Position numbers and translations under genes: made by a program. From an uncultured Pseudomonadales bacterium (GTDB lineage: Bacteria; Pseudomonadota; Gammaproteobacteria; Pseudomonadales; Cellvibrionaceae), in assembly GCA_947489425.1 (NCBI GenBank), contig CANLDL010000002.1, positions 620,001 through 684,000 of the forward strand: DNA of 64,000 nt, in the 5' to 3' direction. Numbering within the stretch: position 1 is the first letter of the stretch; each line of letters opens with the position of its first letter. Below, one piece after another: positions 55,248 to 64,000 of this stretch. Under the pieces are notes generated by a model. It had not been told where the DNA came from, made no database searches, and worked only from the letters and a program-made list of their open reading frames with translations.

Positions 55248-56582
55248 TTAGCTAGCTTTTTTAGGCAAAATAGGCTCGATGATAGAAAACATTTTATTGA
55301 CCACATCGGAATTTCTTTGACTGTATTTTTTTGCATTATCCCCCTGCTCTTTAGCAAGAAAATCACTTGACAATAACTCACCTAAAATATCTGCTAGCGA
55401 TTGAGCATCGCTGACTTGAGTTAACGCATTACTCTCTTTTAAGCCTCGAGATATTTCGGAAAAATTATAGTCACTTTTGCCACTAATAATGGGCAGACCC
55501 CAGGCTGCAGGCTCTAGAAAATTATGTCCACCACGAGAGATAAATGTACCCCCCATAATCGCCACATCAGCCAGACCAAAAAGATTAAACAACTTACCAA
55601 CAACGTCAACTAAGACGATATCTACATTAGCAGCAGGTATCTTTTCGTCACCAAACCGTTCAATTGAAAAGCCCTGCTTGATGCATAACGCTTTCACTTC
55701 ATCAGACCTCTCCACATGCCTCGGCACTAAAATCAATAGGGCTTCATACACATCCTTTATTTTTAAAAAAGCGTCTAAAATCAAATCCTCTTCTACCGGA
55801 TGTGTACTTGCCGCAATAATAATTTTTTTATTGCCTGTCGCTGCTAGCCACTTAGTCTTTTTTATTTTAGAGTGTTCTAGCAGTTCTTCGTCAACCGCTA
55901 TCGAGTATTTAAGGCTGCCAGAAATTTGGCAATCGGGCACACCCAGCTCATAAAAACGATGAGCATCTTCTTTTGTTTGTGCAACAATTAATGATAAGCG
56001 ACTAAATATATAATTTGAAAATGGCTTAAACTGTAGGTATTTATTTTTTGATTTTCCAGACATTCTGGCATTAACTAAAACAACTTCAGCATTATTATTT
56101 TTTGCCTCTACAATTAGCGAAGGCCAAACTTCGGTCTCGAATAAAATAACCACATGAGGATTGACTCTAGATAAAAAACGCTTCATTAAAAAGCATTGAT
56201 CGAAAGGCAAATATAAATGATCAACACTACCATTAAAGGCATTTATTAAGACCTGCTCACCGGTTGGAGTTGTTGTCGTAACCAAGATAGAATCAGCAGA
56301 ATACTGCTTTATTAATTTATGCAAAAGAGGCAATGCCGCATTAACCTCACCGACAGAAGCCGTATGCAGCCATATATTTTTATTACTTAACTTTTTACTA
56401 GAGGAAAGCCCTAAACGCTCACTAAAACGTTTATTATGCGCCGGGTACTTACGGTAGCGCCATAAAATAAGAATTGAAACTGGAAGTAAAATTACAAGCC
56501 AGAGTACATTATAAAAAAAGTATAATAATTTTCCCTTACAGTTATTTTTATTACCATCCTTAATGACATGGTTTAAAGGCAT
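55248..56582 (-). CDS. waaA: 3-deoxy-D-manno-octulosonic acid transferase WaaA (KdtA)
   Basis: WaaA adds Kdo residues to lipid IVA in LPS core assembly at the inner membrane. It has an N-terminal membrane anchor (about residues 21-41) and a GT-B fold with IWLHTASVGEVNAA, TTTTPTGEQVL, PFDQCFLMKRFL and VILFETEVWPS (the conserved acidic EtE region). The donor site GGTFISRGGHNFLEPAAWG, read in parts, lies in the second half. The 444-residue length is slightly above the usual 425. It starts two bases after msbA on the same strand, so lipid A-core building and export are coupled. Confidence 0.95.
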   Translation of the reverse strand: MPLNHVIKDGNKNNCKGKLLYFFYNVLWLVILLPVSILILWRYRKYPAHNKRFSERLGLSSSKKLSNKNIWLHTASVGEVNAALPLLHKLIKQYSADSILVTTTTPTGEQVLINAFNGSVDHLYLPFDQCFLMKRFLSRVNPHVVILFETEVWPSLIVEAKNNNAEVVLVNARMSGKSKNKYLQFKPFSNYIFSRLSLIVAQTKEDAHRFYELGVPDCQISGSLKYSIAVDEELLEHSKIKKTKWLAATGNKKIIIAASTHPVEEDLILDAFLKIKDVYEALLILVPRHVERSDEVKALCIKQGFSIERFGDEKIPAANVDIVLVDVVGKLFNLFGLADVAIMGGTFISRGGHNFLEPAAWGLPIISGKSDYNFSEISRGLKESNALTQVSDAQSLADILGELLSSDFLAKEQGDNAKKYSQRNSDVVNKMFSIIEPILPKKAS

Positions 56583-56584
56583 AT

Positions 56585-58318
56585 CTAAGCTTCAAAATCA
56601 TTTGAATGTAATTGAAAATAATATCCTTGATTATTTAGTAATTCTTGATGCGTGCCTTGCTCCACAATTTTACCATGATCCATCACAACAATTTTATCTG
56701 CATTTTCGATAGTCGATAAGCGATGTGCAACAACAAGCGTGGTTTTACCCTGCATTAAAACATCCAACTCGGCCTGAATACTACGCTCAGATTCATTATC
56801 CAGCGCAGATGTTGCTTCATCAAGAATTAAAATAGGCGCATCTTTGAGTAGCGCTCTAGCAATCGCCAAACGTTGGCGCTGCCCACCAGATAAACGCGTA
56901 CCATCTTCACCGATCAGGGTGTCGATACCATCGGGCAACTCTTGGATAAACTCCCATGCCGATGCCTTTTTAGCCACATCAATAATTTGATCACGAGTTA
57001 CTGAATCATGACCATAAGCAATATTATTTCCGATAGTATCGTTAAACAATGTAACATTTTGGCCGACAAAAGAAATCTGGGCTCGCAAGCTCGCCAGCGT
57101 GTGTTCTTTTATAGAAATGTCATCCAATAAAATATCGCCCGAAAATTCTGGATAAAAGCGTGGCAAAAGGCCAACCAATGTTGTTTTACCACTGCCTGAC
57201 CTACCAACAAAAGCAACAGTTTCCCCTGCATTTATTGTTAAGTTAAAATTATCGAGAACTGTTTTATTCTCATCATAAGAAAAACTCACACCGTTAAACG
57301 CTATATGGCCATTGACCCGCTTTGCCGAGTAAGTACCATCATCGGGCTCAGGCTTATCATCTAACAGTTGAAAAATACTATCAGCAGCAGCCACACCCTT
57401 TTGCACCTTATTCATTACATTAGCCAATTGTTTAACTGCCCTAGGAATAATACTAGCCGCCGTTAAATAAGTAATAAGGGCACCCGCTGAGCCCGCCTCA
57501 AAGAATGTCAACGCTAGAAACATAATTAAGGCTAAGGCCATAGCAGCAAATAACTGAAGAATGGGAGTGCCTGTTGAAGCCGTTAAGACTGATTTTAAGT
57601 TTTGCTTCAAACTATTTTCACTAACAGACTTAAAACGTCCCTTTTCGTATTCTTCCGCAGAAAAAATACGTACCACCTTGTAGTTACTGATTACTTCGGA
57701 GCAAACATGCGAGATACTAGCCATAGAACCTTGCACGCGGCCACTTAATTTGCGCAAACGCTTACTGACCTTATTAGCTATAAAAATAATGAAAGGCGCA
57801 ACAGCGACAAAGATCAGTGTCAATTGCCAGTTAAGCCAAAACAAATAACTCATTAAAGCAATAACAGTTAAGCCTTCTCGCACAATAATTTTAATCGCAT
57901 CGGTAACAGCTTGGGTGACTTGCAAGGTATTAAAAGTGATCCGGGACATCATTTCGCCCGAGTTATTTTCATCGAAATAACGGTTAGGCATTGCAATTAA
58001 TTTATTGAAAAGCTCCACACGCAATAAATGCACAACACCAAAGGCAACCTTTGCAAAACAATAGTCTCCGACAAATGTACCTATACCCCGGTAGCAAAAA
58101 ATCATCATTAAGGTCAACGGGATTGCAATCCTTGCCGACTTATCTTGTGCATTAATCGCATCGACCAGCTCACCCATTACCGTTGCGAGCTGAGTCTGGC
58201 TATAGGCAAAAACAGCAAGGCCTGCCACACCCAGCAAGAACACCGCCCGGAAATATTTTAGATAGGCAAGTAAGCGCTTATATAGTACTAAGGAGCTGGT
58301 GTAGTTTTTTGAGGACAT
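56585..58318 (-). CDS. msbA: lipid A export ATP-binding/permease MsbA
   Basis: MsbA flips lipid A-core across the inner membrane. The 577 residues comprise six transmembrane helices (about 20-310) and an ABC ATPase. That domain has Walker A GRSGSGKTTLVG, Q-loop FVGQNVTLF, signature LSGGQRQRLAIARALL, Walker B ILILDEATSALD and switch His in VVAHRLSTIE. NRYFDENNSGEMMSR is the typical intracellular loop. It is upstream of waaA in one operon. Other ABC exporters are possible in principle, but the waaA partner makes MsbA the best call. Confidence 0.95.
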   Translation of the reverse strand: MSSKNYTSSLVLYKRLLAYLKYFRAVFLLGVAGLAVFAYSQTQLATVMGELVDAINAQDKSARIAIPLTLMMIFCYRGIGTFVGDYCFAKVAFGVVHLLRVELFNKLIAMPNRYFDENNSGEMMSRITFNTLQVTQAVTDAIKIIVREGLTVIALMSYLFWLNWQLTLIFVAVAPFIIFIANKVSKRLRKLSGRVQGSMASISHVCSEVISNYKVVRIFSAEEYEKGRFKSVSENSLKQNLKSVLTASTGTPILQLFAAMALALIMFLALTFFEAGSAGALITYLTAASIIPRAVKQLANVMNKVQKGVAAADSIFQLLDDKPEPDDGTYSAKRVNGHIAFNGVSFSYDENKTVLDNFNLTINAGETVAFVGRSGSGKTTLVGLLPRFYPEFSGDILLDDISIKEHTLASLRAQISFVGQNVTLFNDTIGNNIAYGHDSVTRDQIIDVAKKASAWEFIQELPDGIDTLIGEDGTRLSGGQRQRLAIARALLKDAPILILDEATSALDNESERSIQAELDVLMQGKTTLVVAHRLSTIENADKIVVMDHGKIVEQGTHQELLNNQGYYFQLHSNDFEA

Positions 58319-59011
58319 AAGTTCTACTTATTATTGAACTGATCTATTAAACGGTTTTTATACAAGCAAAAGTCGCCTAGCATGCCTGGCACCAAATGAG
58401 CCTTACATATGCCACTATTATCAATCAGGTCTTGGTATACAAAAAGAGGGGGTTTATCCCTACATCACACTATCATTCAAGAGTACAATAAATCCCAAGA
58501 GCCAGTGAAGAGATGCTTACATCAAGACTTACTAAGGCCAGTAATTATATGCATATAATAACAATTAAATGGATAATAGTATGCCCATACAAGCTATTTA
58601 CTCAAGAAGAACACTTATAGCTATCATTTGAGGCTTATAATTAAGCATTCTAGCTGCAGAATGCTCCTGACTACGCAGAGCTATCGAACTCTCTCCATCT
58701 TAACAGCTACAATAGACTGAGATATAAAGGCATATCTTTGATTAAAAATGACTAAATAGAAGCATCCAACTGAATTACCCGCCTTGTTATTGTGGATAAT
58801 ATTACAGCACTTTGATATATTTAGCTCAATGTTATACCTTCCTTACAGGCCAAATACAGTTAAAACTCACACCTAGACTCCATGAGCATTGGGAAATTGC
58901 CAGCAACGATCAGTTCAGGCCGATATTGAGTTTAAGCAATAACAAAAATAACATATACCCAAAATATTCGAACCCTCTAAGAGCATAGTAAAGTACTTAG
59001 AACAAAAGAGA
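58319..59011. other. intergenic region between msbA and the O-antigen ligase gene
   Basis: This 693-base stretch holds the divergent promoters of the msbA operon and the LPS locus. The only structure that stands out is an 8-bp perfect inverted repeat AGCATTCT/AGAATGCT (58644-58651/58658-58665) with a 6-base loop and no T-tract. No JUMPstart/ops-like motif was seen. Confidence 0.5.
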
Positions 59012-60358
59012 TTGAGCGACACACTATTGAACACAGGTATTCTTAAACCCCAAAAAAAATGGATTGGATATATTGGTCTATTTGCCCTCTTATTATTTAC
59101 GATCACTGTCTTTTCTGCGCGAGGATTAAATCGAGCAGTTGAGGTACTATTTCTTCTGTCTATTTTGTTTTCACTAAAGCCTATTTGTACTTATGAGAAA
59201 GAAAACAAGGGCCTATGGATATACATACTTATCGTTGTTAGTTTAATTCTTATCTTTATAAGCAACGTCATCGCGACTGCAATTTACCCCGACCTTGATG
59301 TTAGGCATAGCTCAGATTCACTGGATTTTGTACGGATGTTATTTTTCGTATTTGTAGGATGGTGGGTTGTCAAACAACCAAAAATAGTTTGGTTATTGCT
59401 CGCTTTCTTATCTCTAGCCTTTTCTTCTAGAGTTATTTTTAGTGGTCAACTCTCACTAATATCACTATCTAATCTGCCACGCCTCGACTTTGAATTTTCA
59501 AACGCCCAGCACACGGCAGCTTTTTCCGGCAGCTTATTAATCGCATACATATCACTCAGCCCAATACTTTTGAAGATTAAAAACCTTCACTTTAAAGCTT
59601 TTGCTGTATCGCTAACGCTCATATTGTTAGCGATAGCCTTAATTGCTACTCTAACAAGTCAAACGCGCGCCACATGGTTGGGGCTTTTGATGGTCACTGG
59701 TATAGCCTTTATGCCTTGGGCGATCTTAGTTATCGGTAAAAAGAGCTCACTCATAAAGCTCAAACTGTCAATATTCCTTACCGGCTCACTGATCGCTGCA
59801 ATTATTTTGGGCGCATTAAACCCAACGATACACTCAAAGGTTAAATATACTACTGACCGCTTTATACACTACTCACAGCTAGAGCTTAAAGACATACCTA
59901 CAACATCAATGGGAATTCGCCTGCACCAATGGAATCTGGCTCTTGACTTAATTAAAGAAAGACCTATATCCGGCCATGGGGGAGGAAGTGCAAAATATCT
60001 TATCCAGAAATCCGATATGCCACCGGGAGCGATTATAAACTTTGGTCATTTTCATAATAGCTATTTAGAGTTAGGGGTTGCACATGGCTTAGGAGCTACG
60101 TTTACTTTTATTTTTATTTTAGGCTTTTTACTGTATCGCGTAATAAAGTCTTATAGGAATAACGATATTGGTTCAGAGTTCTTTTTTTGGAGTGTCAGCT
60201 GGATAATGTTTTTTGGCATTATCAATATGTTTGAATCCTATGTTGGCTCTCGAACAGGCTACGTCTTATTACTAATATTTGGCGGTATTATTTATGGGAT
60301 AACATCTAAGCCCTATCATAAAACAAAGCCTCAACAAGGCGAATTAATACAACCATAA
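59012..60358 (+). CDS. O-antigen ligase/polymerase-like membrane protein
   Basis: The 448-residue protein has about 11-12 membrane helices and a large periplasmic loop (about 280-350). The loop holds MGIRLHQWNLALDLIKERPISGHG and, 30 residues on, FGHFHNSYLELGVAHG. That R...H...HNxxL pattern marks the Wzy_C/O-antigen ligase superfamily (WaaL, Wzy). WaaL joins O-antigen to lipid A-core; Wzy polymerises it. The start is TTG 59012 after AAAGAG, as no ATG fits near the first helix. Its place beside core genes favours WaaL, but this is not decisive. Confidence 0.82.
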   Translation: MSDTLLNTGILKPQKKWIGYIGLFALLLFTITVFSARGLNRAVEVLFLLSILFSLKPICTYEKENKGLWIYILIVVSLILIFISNVIATAIYPDLDVRHSSDSLDFVRMLFFVFVGWWVVKQPKIVWLLLAFLSLAFSSRVIFSGQLSLISLSNLPRLDFEFSNAQHTAAFSGSLLIAYISLSPILLKIKNLHFKAFAVSLTLILLAIALIATLTSQTRATWLGLLMVTGIAFMPWAILVIGKKSSLIKLKLSIFLTGSLIAAIILGALNPTIHSKVKYTTDRFIHYSQLELKDIPTTSMGIRLHQWNLALDLIKERPISGHGGGSAKYLIQKSDMPPGAIINFGHFHNSYLELGVAHGLGATFTFIFILGFLLYRVIKSYRNNDIGSEFFFWSVSWIMFFGIINMFESYVGSRTGYVLLLIFGGIIYGITSKPYHKTKPQQGELIQP

Positions 60359-60762
60359 AAATCACCCCCTGTAATAATAGCAGCTGATTCCTACTTTTAA
60401 ATATTATATTTATTTGGATACACTTTTTAGACCGCCCTATCTTTAAAGTGAGAACAATCTATTTTATTCTACATACAAGCCATAACTGCAAGCAAACACA
60501 AAAATGCCTTATGATAAAAAACCTATTATTCCTTATATTCTCGAAGGCTTTATGACTAATGCTATCAGCTCAGTTATTATCACAAAAGATACCCTACGCT
60601 ATACCTAAAAGCTTTACATAGTCTTCCAAGAGAACCATATTTGATAACGACTCAGAGAATAGTATAATAGGCATAGCTTTACATTTTACTAATCTCGTTA
60701 TTCATCAAGGTAGCCTCGATGGTTTCGGCCTTATTAAATACAAATAATCGGCTATTTTAACC
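60359..60762. other. intergenic region before the GT4 gene
   Basis: These 404 AT-rich bases contain no open frame of note, no hairpin with a T-tract and no clear promoter. Long spacing inside an LPS locus can mark a deleted gene, but I found no recognisable fragment here. Confidence 0.4.
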
Positions 60763-61836
60763 ATGCATATTCTTCATATTAACCTAGCTAAAGGATTCAG
60801 GGGCGGCGAGAGACAAACAGGCCTTTTAATCGACGGACTAGCTAAGCAGTACCCTACATTAAAACAATCACTACTCGTTAGAAAAGGCTCTTCCCTACCT
60901 GATGTTCTAGAATATAAGAGTAATGTCAATATCATCGAAATAGGCAAACCCTTTTTGGGCTATGTATTGAAAACGAAAGCAAAGAAAAGCTATTCCTTAA
61001 TTCATGCTCACGACGCAAAGGCCTGCCACTTGGCATATTTTCTGAATAAGGTTAGTCATATTCCCTATATTATTACTAGGCGTATGGACAGAGCACCTAA
61101 AGATAACTGGTTCACACGAAAGGTCTATCAACAATGCAAAAACATTGTTTGCATTTCTTGGGCGATACAAATAATCATTAAGAAATACACATCAAACTCC
61201 AGCATAAGCGTTATACCTGACATGAAAGCTAAACTCGATTTCAATGAGGGTAGCATTCAAAAAATACGCAAGTCATTACCTAAAAAAATAATAGTAGGGC
61301 ATGTCGGCGCGCTTGTATCAAAACACAAAGGCCAAGAATATATCGTTGAAGCAGCCAAGACACTTCAACAAACACACCCATCTATTCATTTTTTACTGTT
61401 GGGTGAAGGCAAAGATGAAGCAGCATTAAAACAGCAAGCAGAAGCCTTAAACAATATTAGCTTTATAGGTTTTAAAGAAAATGTTGGAGATTATTTAAGA
61501 GCATTCGATATTTTTTTATTCCCTTCATTAGAAGAAGGGCTAGGGTCAACTCTGCTTGATGCAATGGAGGCACAACTACCAATTATTGCTACTAATGTTG
61601 GCGGAATTCCAGACGTTATTCAACATAAAAAAAATGGAATCTTAATCAATCCTAAAAGTGCTAATGATATTGCAGGCTCAATACTATCCTTAGTAGAAGA
61701 TAAAGTATTGGCCAAATCACTAGCTAAACAAGGACTCTCTGATTCAGAGCAATATAGTCCATTGGTTATAAGCCGATACTATATGGATACTTATAAAGAA
61801 TTAACTACAACAGATACCCCAACTACGGTAAATTAA
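60763..61836 (+). CDS. glycosyltransferase family 4 protein, LPS core type
   Basis: This 357-residue GT-B enzyme probably transfers a sugar during LPS core synthesis in the cytoplasm. The acceptor domain begins MHILHINLAKGFRGGERQ. The donor domain has VGHVGALVSKHKGQEYIVEA, FLLLGEGKDE and FLFPSLEEGLGSTLLDAMEA, with the ExxxxxxxE retaining-GT motif, then ATNVGGIPDVI. It resembles GT4 enzymes such as WaaG-like heptose/glucose transferases, but donor and acceptor cannot be named. The stop is only four bases before a relic of an hldD start, so it was probably once directly followed by hldD. Confidence 0.88.
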   Translation: MHILHINLAKGFRGGERQTGLLIDGLAKQYPTLKQSLLVRKGSSLPDVLEYKSNVNIIEIGKPFLGYVLKTKAKKSYSLIHAHDAKACHLAYFLNKVSHIPYIITRRMDRAPKDNWFTRKVYQQCKNIVCISWAIQIIIKKYTSNSSISVIPDMKAKLDFNEGSIQKIRKSLPKKIIVGHVGALVSKHKGQEYIVEAAKTLQQTHPSIHFLLLGEGKDEAALKQQAEALNNISFIGFKENVGDYLRAFDIFLFPSLEEGLGSTLLDAMEAQLPIIATNVGGIPDVIQHKKNGILINPKSANDIAGSILSLVEDKVLAKSLAKQGLSDSEQYSPLVISRYYMDTYKELTTTDTPTTVN

Positions 61837-61840
61837 TATA

Positions 61841-61872
61841 ATGATTTTAGTTACTGGCGGCTGCGGCTTCAT
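61841..61872 (+). pseudogene. 5' fragment of a second hldD copy
   Basis: The 32 bases match the first 32 of the intact hldD at 62927 at 28 positions. All four differences are synonymous, so both read [11 protein letters not shown]. After this point the similarity stops abruptly, at the 3' side of the GT2 gene. It is a truncated start of a diverged hldD allele and marks a rearrangement breakpoint. Confidence 0.8.
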
Positions 61873-61928
61873 ACTCTACATTTTTTCAAAATAACTGAAC
61901 AAAAAATATTGCACACGCATTCATAGTA

Positions 61929-62717
61929 TTACTTCTTTGAACTCTGTTGATTCAAAACCCAAAGTGCAAAGTATTTATTAAAGGTATAATGGCTCGACTG
62001 CATCGCCAACAAAAACCCATGGCGACCATCTAAAAACCCTTTTTGTAAAAGATACTTACGCAGAAAGGCAAATTTAGTCCGCACAATAATACCAAATAGA
62101 GTAACCTCTTTCCCTTTTTTGTATTTCCCGTGAGCCCAATCATTTGCATAGCGTAGAGATTTAGACATATATACGGAAAACGAATTACTAGTGTAATGTA
62201 ACAAATCTCCATCGACAGCCTTTATCATATTATTTGGGCAGTTAACCTTTTCATGTACAATGTCATCACTATACTGATAAGACTCTTTTGCATATAACCT
62301 TACGACCATATCAGGGTACCAACCACTATGACGGATAAAGCGCCCAAAAAAATCCGTTACACGATTGAAACTATAAGCATATTTCTTATCCACAGTGGCA
62401 CTAAGACATTGCAAGACACCCTCTCTCAATGATTCAGTCATAACCTCATCGCTGTCGACCCACATCAACCACTCACCATTCGCAAAAGCTTGCGCCTTTC
62501 GCCGCTGAGCACCGAAACCCAACCACTCCGAATCGACTACAACCCTCGCATCAAGTGACTCTGAAATTATAATAGTTTCATCGGATGAACCCGAGTCGTA
62601 TACAATTACCTCATCAGCCCAACTAACACTTCTAATACAAGCCTCAATAGTGTCCTCATTATCCAAAGTTAGGATAATGGCGGTCAAAGCTGGCCTATTT
62701 AAATTTACCTCCGGCAT
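61929..62717 (-). CDS. glycosyltransferase family 2 protein (WaaE/KdtX-like)
   Basis: ATG 62717 has a perfect GGAGGA six bases upstream and is preferred to the longer frame. The 262-residue GT-A enzyme has the inverting family 2 pattern: TAIILTLDNEDTIEACIRSV, EVIVYDSGSSDETI, the metal-binding WLMWVDSDEVM (DxD-like) and HEKVNCPNN. Its length and C-terminal Arg/Tyr-rich part (KSLRYANDWAHGKYKKGK, then a hydrophobic segment) resemble WaaE-type enzymes, which add glucose to the inner core heptose. It is on the opposite strand to its neighbours and lies between an hldD fragment and intact hldD, so it is probably an insertion. Confidence 0.88.
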   Translation of the reverse strand: MPEVNLNRPALTAIILTLDNEDTIEACIRSVSWADEVIVYDSGSSDETIIISESLDARVVVDSEWLGFGAQRRKAQAFANGEWLMWVDSDEVMTESLREGVLQCLSATVDKKYAYSFNRVTDFFGRFIRHSGWYPDMVVRLYAKESYQYSDDIVHEKVNCPNNMIKAVDGDLLHYTSNSFSVYMSKSLRYANDWAHGKYKKGKEVTLFGIIVRTKFAFLRKYLLQKGFLDGRHGFLLAMQSSHYTFNKYFALWVLNQQSSKK

Positions 62718-62926
62718 ATATCCTCCATTAAAGTGAATATTACAAAGCACAATATGGACAATTTTACGAAACATGCCACAATGCTTACTTATTATTGGTA
62801 ATCTGTAGTGGCAAACATACCGGCCACTAAGTAAATACCCTACTGATATATAGACTAAATATTACGAAGTTTAGAATCCGATTATACCCATAACAACCAT
62901 AGCAATATACCAAATAAGAGCTAATT

Positions 62927-63901
62927 ATGATCCTAGTCACTGGCGGCTGCGGCTTTATCGGCAGCAATATTGTTAAGCAGCTCAACAATATTGGGCGCGA
63001 AGATATTATTATTGTGGATGAACTACAAGACGGTAAAAAATTCCTCAATATTGCCGATTGTGAAATTGCCGACTACCTCGACAAAGATGACTTGCTCGAG
63101 AAAATAGCAGCAAATTCGCTCCCCAAAATAGACTGTATTTTTCATGAAGGTGCCTGCTCCACCACTACCGAGTGGGACGGGCAATTTATGATGAAAAATA
63201 ATTATGAATACTCAAAAACGCTTCTGCACTATTGCCTCGACAATAAAATACAATTTATCTATGCATCATCGGCATCGGTGTATGGTGGCGGCCAGCAAAG
63301 CCAAAGCGACTTTAGCGAGCAACGCCAGAACGAAAAACCTCTAAACGTTTATGGCTATTCCAAATTCTTATTTGATCAATACGTCAGAAAATATCTCAAC
63401 AAGCCCAAAACACAGATTGTTGGCCTGCGCTACTTTAATGTTTATGGTCCGCGTGAGCAGCACAAAGGCTCCATGTCGAGCGTGGCCTTCCACCTACACA
63501 ATCAATTAAAGCAAGGCGATACCGTTAAACTATTTGCAGGTCACGAAGGTTATAGCAATGGCGAGCAGCTCAGAGATTTTGTCTATATTGATGATGTGGT
63601 CGATTTAAACCTGTGGCTAATGCAAAACCCACAAGTGTCTGGCATTTTTAACTGCGGTACAGGTCGCGCCCAAAGCTTCAATGACGTTGCTAATGCCGTA
63701 CTTGATTACAATAAAAACACACATCAAAAACAAGGCACGCTAGAATACATCCCCTTTCCTGATCATTTAAAAGGCGCCTATCAAAGCTTTACCCAAGCTG
63801 ATGTAAACCACTTACATTCAACAGGGTACACTAAAGCCTTCAAAACCGTTGAAGAGGGTGTTCAAGCTTATCTAACATGGTTAGACGCAAACAATGGCTA
63901 A
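62927..63901 (+). CDS. hldD: ADP-L-glycero-D-manno-heptose 6-epimerase HldD
   Basis: HldD makes ADP-L-glycero-D-manno-heptose, the donor for inner-core heptoses. This 324-residue short-chain dehydrogenase/reductase has the NADP-binding [14 protein letters not shown], the [14 protein letters not shown] loop with active-site Thr/Ser and Asp, and the catalytic [13 protein letters not shown] (YxxxK). [10 protein letters not shown] and [22 protein letters not shown] (in parts) are diagnostic of HldD over other epimerases. It overlaps the next gene, waaF, by eight bases. A shorter diverged copy of its first 32 bases lies 1.1 kb upstream. Confidence 0.97.
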   Translation: MILVTGGCGFIGSNIVKQLNNIGREDIIIVDELQDGKKFLNIADCEIADYLDKDDLLEKIAANSLPKIDCIFHEGACSTTTEWDGQFMMKNNYEYSKTLLHYCLDNKIQFIYASSASVYGGGQQSQSDFSEQRQNEKPLNVYGYSKFLFDQYVRKYLNKPKTQIVGLRYFNVYGPREQHKGSMSSVAFHLHNQLKQGDTVKLFAGHEGYSNGEQLRDFVYIDDVVDLNLWLMQNPQVSGIFNCGTGRAQSFNDVANAVLDYNKNTHQKQGTLEYIPFPDHLKGAYQSFTQADVNHLHSTGYTKAFKTVEEGVQAYLTWLDANNG

Positions 63902-64000
63902 TATAAAGCCCCAAAAAGTGATAAATACCGGTAACGAGACATCAAACCACGAAAATATCCTAGTCGTCGGCCCCTCTTGGGTCGGCGATATGGTCATGGC
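63894..64000 (+). CDS. waaF: ADP-heptose:LPS heptosyltransferase II, N-terminal fragment (3' end outside window)
   Basis: ATG 63894 lies in the last bases of hldD. About 21 residues of leader are followed by [16 protein letters not shown], the characteristic first strand and loop of heptosyltransferases, in which GD-M-V contacts the acceptor. The segment is best matched to WaaF (heptosyltransferase II), and hldD-waaF is a common pair. WaaC is less likely because it usually begins with VRxSSLGD. Only 107 bases are visible. Confidence 0.85.
   Translation, partial: MANIKPQKVINTGNETSNHENILVVGPSWVGDMVM

Noticed and set aside
55477..55953. 158-residue frame antisense to waaA
   Set aside because: It is a mirror of a conserved enzyme; low-complexity Ser/Thr content is typical of antisense frames.

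Overview
The window looks like a chromosome segment of an AT-rich, marine-type gammaproteobacterium. The evidence is gene order. rpsF-rpsR-DUF2232-rplI-dnaB, nudF-DUF1249-cpdA-yqiA-parE divergent from a tolC gene, fimX-like/serB/AhpA-YtjB, epmA-efp-epmB, and msbA/waaA next to core-LPS genes are all gammaproteobacterial blocks. A Pseudomonas/Cellvibrio-like relative fits, but the genus cannot be set from the sequence alone. No rRNA, ordinary tRNA, CRISPR array, IS element or prophage was seen.

Region 1 (1-3400) is the accessory part. It opens with the 3' end of the RNA ligase gene rtcB. Next come a 153-nt RNA with an almost complete tRNA body (acceptor stem, D-arm, 5-nt variable loop, T-arm, encoded CCA) whose anticodon loop is replaced by a three-hairpin insert, and a second structured RNA holding a tRNA-His-like anticodon arm and an intrinsic terminator. 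These are followed by a small cyclic-phosphate-processing-receiver-like protein, a DUF6717 protein, an HNH endonuclease, an orphan gene, and a third tRNA-elbow-like remnant. I read this as a candidate RNA-repair/tRNA-mimic island and the most interesting part of the window.

Region 2 (3400-20100) holds a DUF805 protein, a lipoprotein and a small hydroxypyruvate/tartronate-semialdehyde locus (FCD regulator, Hyi-type isomerase, GlxR-type reductase). After several exported or membrane proteins comes a complete RND efflux operon whose TetR regulator and pump promoters carry matching 16-bp operator-like palindromes. A small Kdo/RIO-type kinase and a membrane GGDEF-EAL protein close the region.

Region 3 (20100-45900) is mostly housekeeping: parvulin, SrkA, CysE, the EF-P beta-lysylation set, SerB, DnaB and the S6/S18/L9 ribosomal cluster. 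Embedded in it are a FimX-like c-di-GMP receptor, a PAS-GGDEF-EAL protein, a MocR regulator divergent from a DUF1127 gene, a fused SufS-SufE protein with a TatD DNase, and an SSS transporter paired with a cysteine-containing metallophosphoesterase.

Region 4 (45900-58300) has a decayed rhombosortase-like gene, a CobW GTPase, the parE-to-nudF operon, a TolC-type gene, waaA and msbA. Region 5 (58300-64000) is an LPS core/O-antigen locus: an O-antigen ligase/polymerase-like protein, GT4 and GT2 glycosyltransferases, hldD and the start of waaF. A 32-bp diverged copy of the hldD start sits upstream of the GT2 gene and marks a past rearrangement. Start codons were moved from the longest ORF wherever the ribosome binding site, an operator or family alignment pointed to an internal start.
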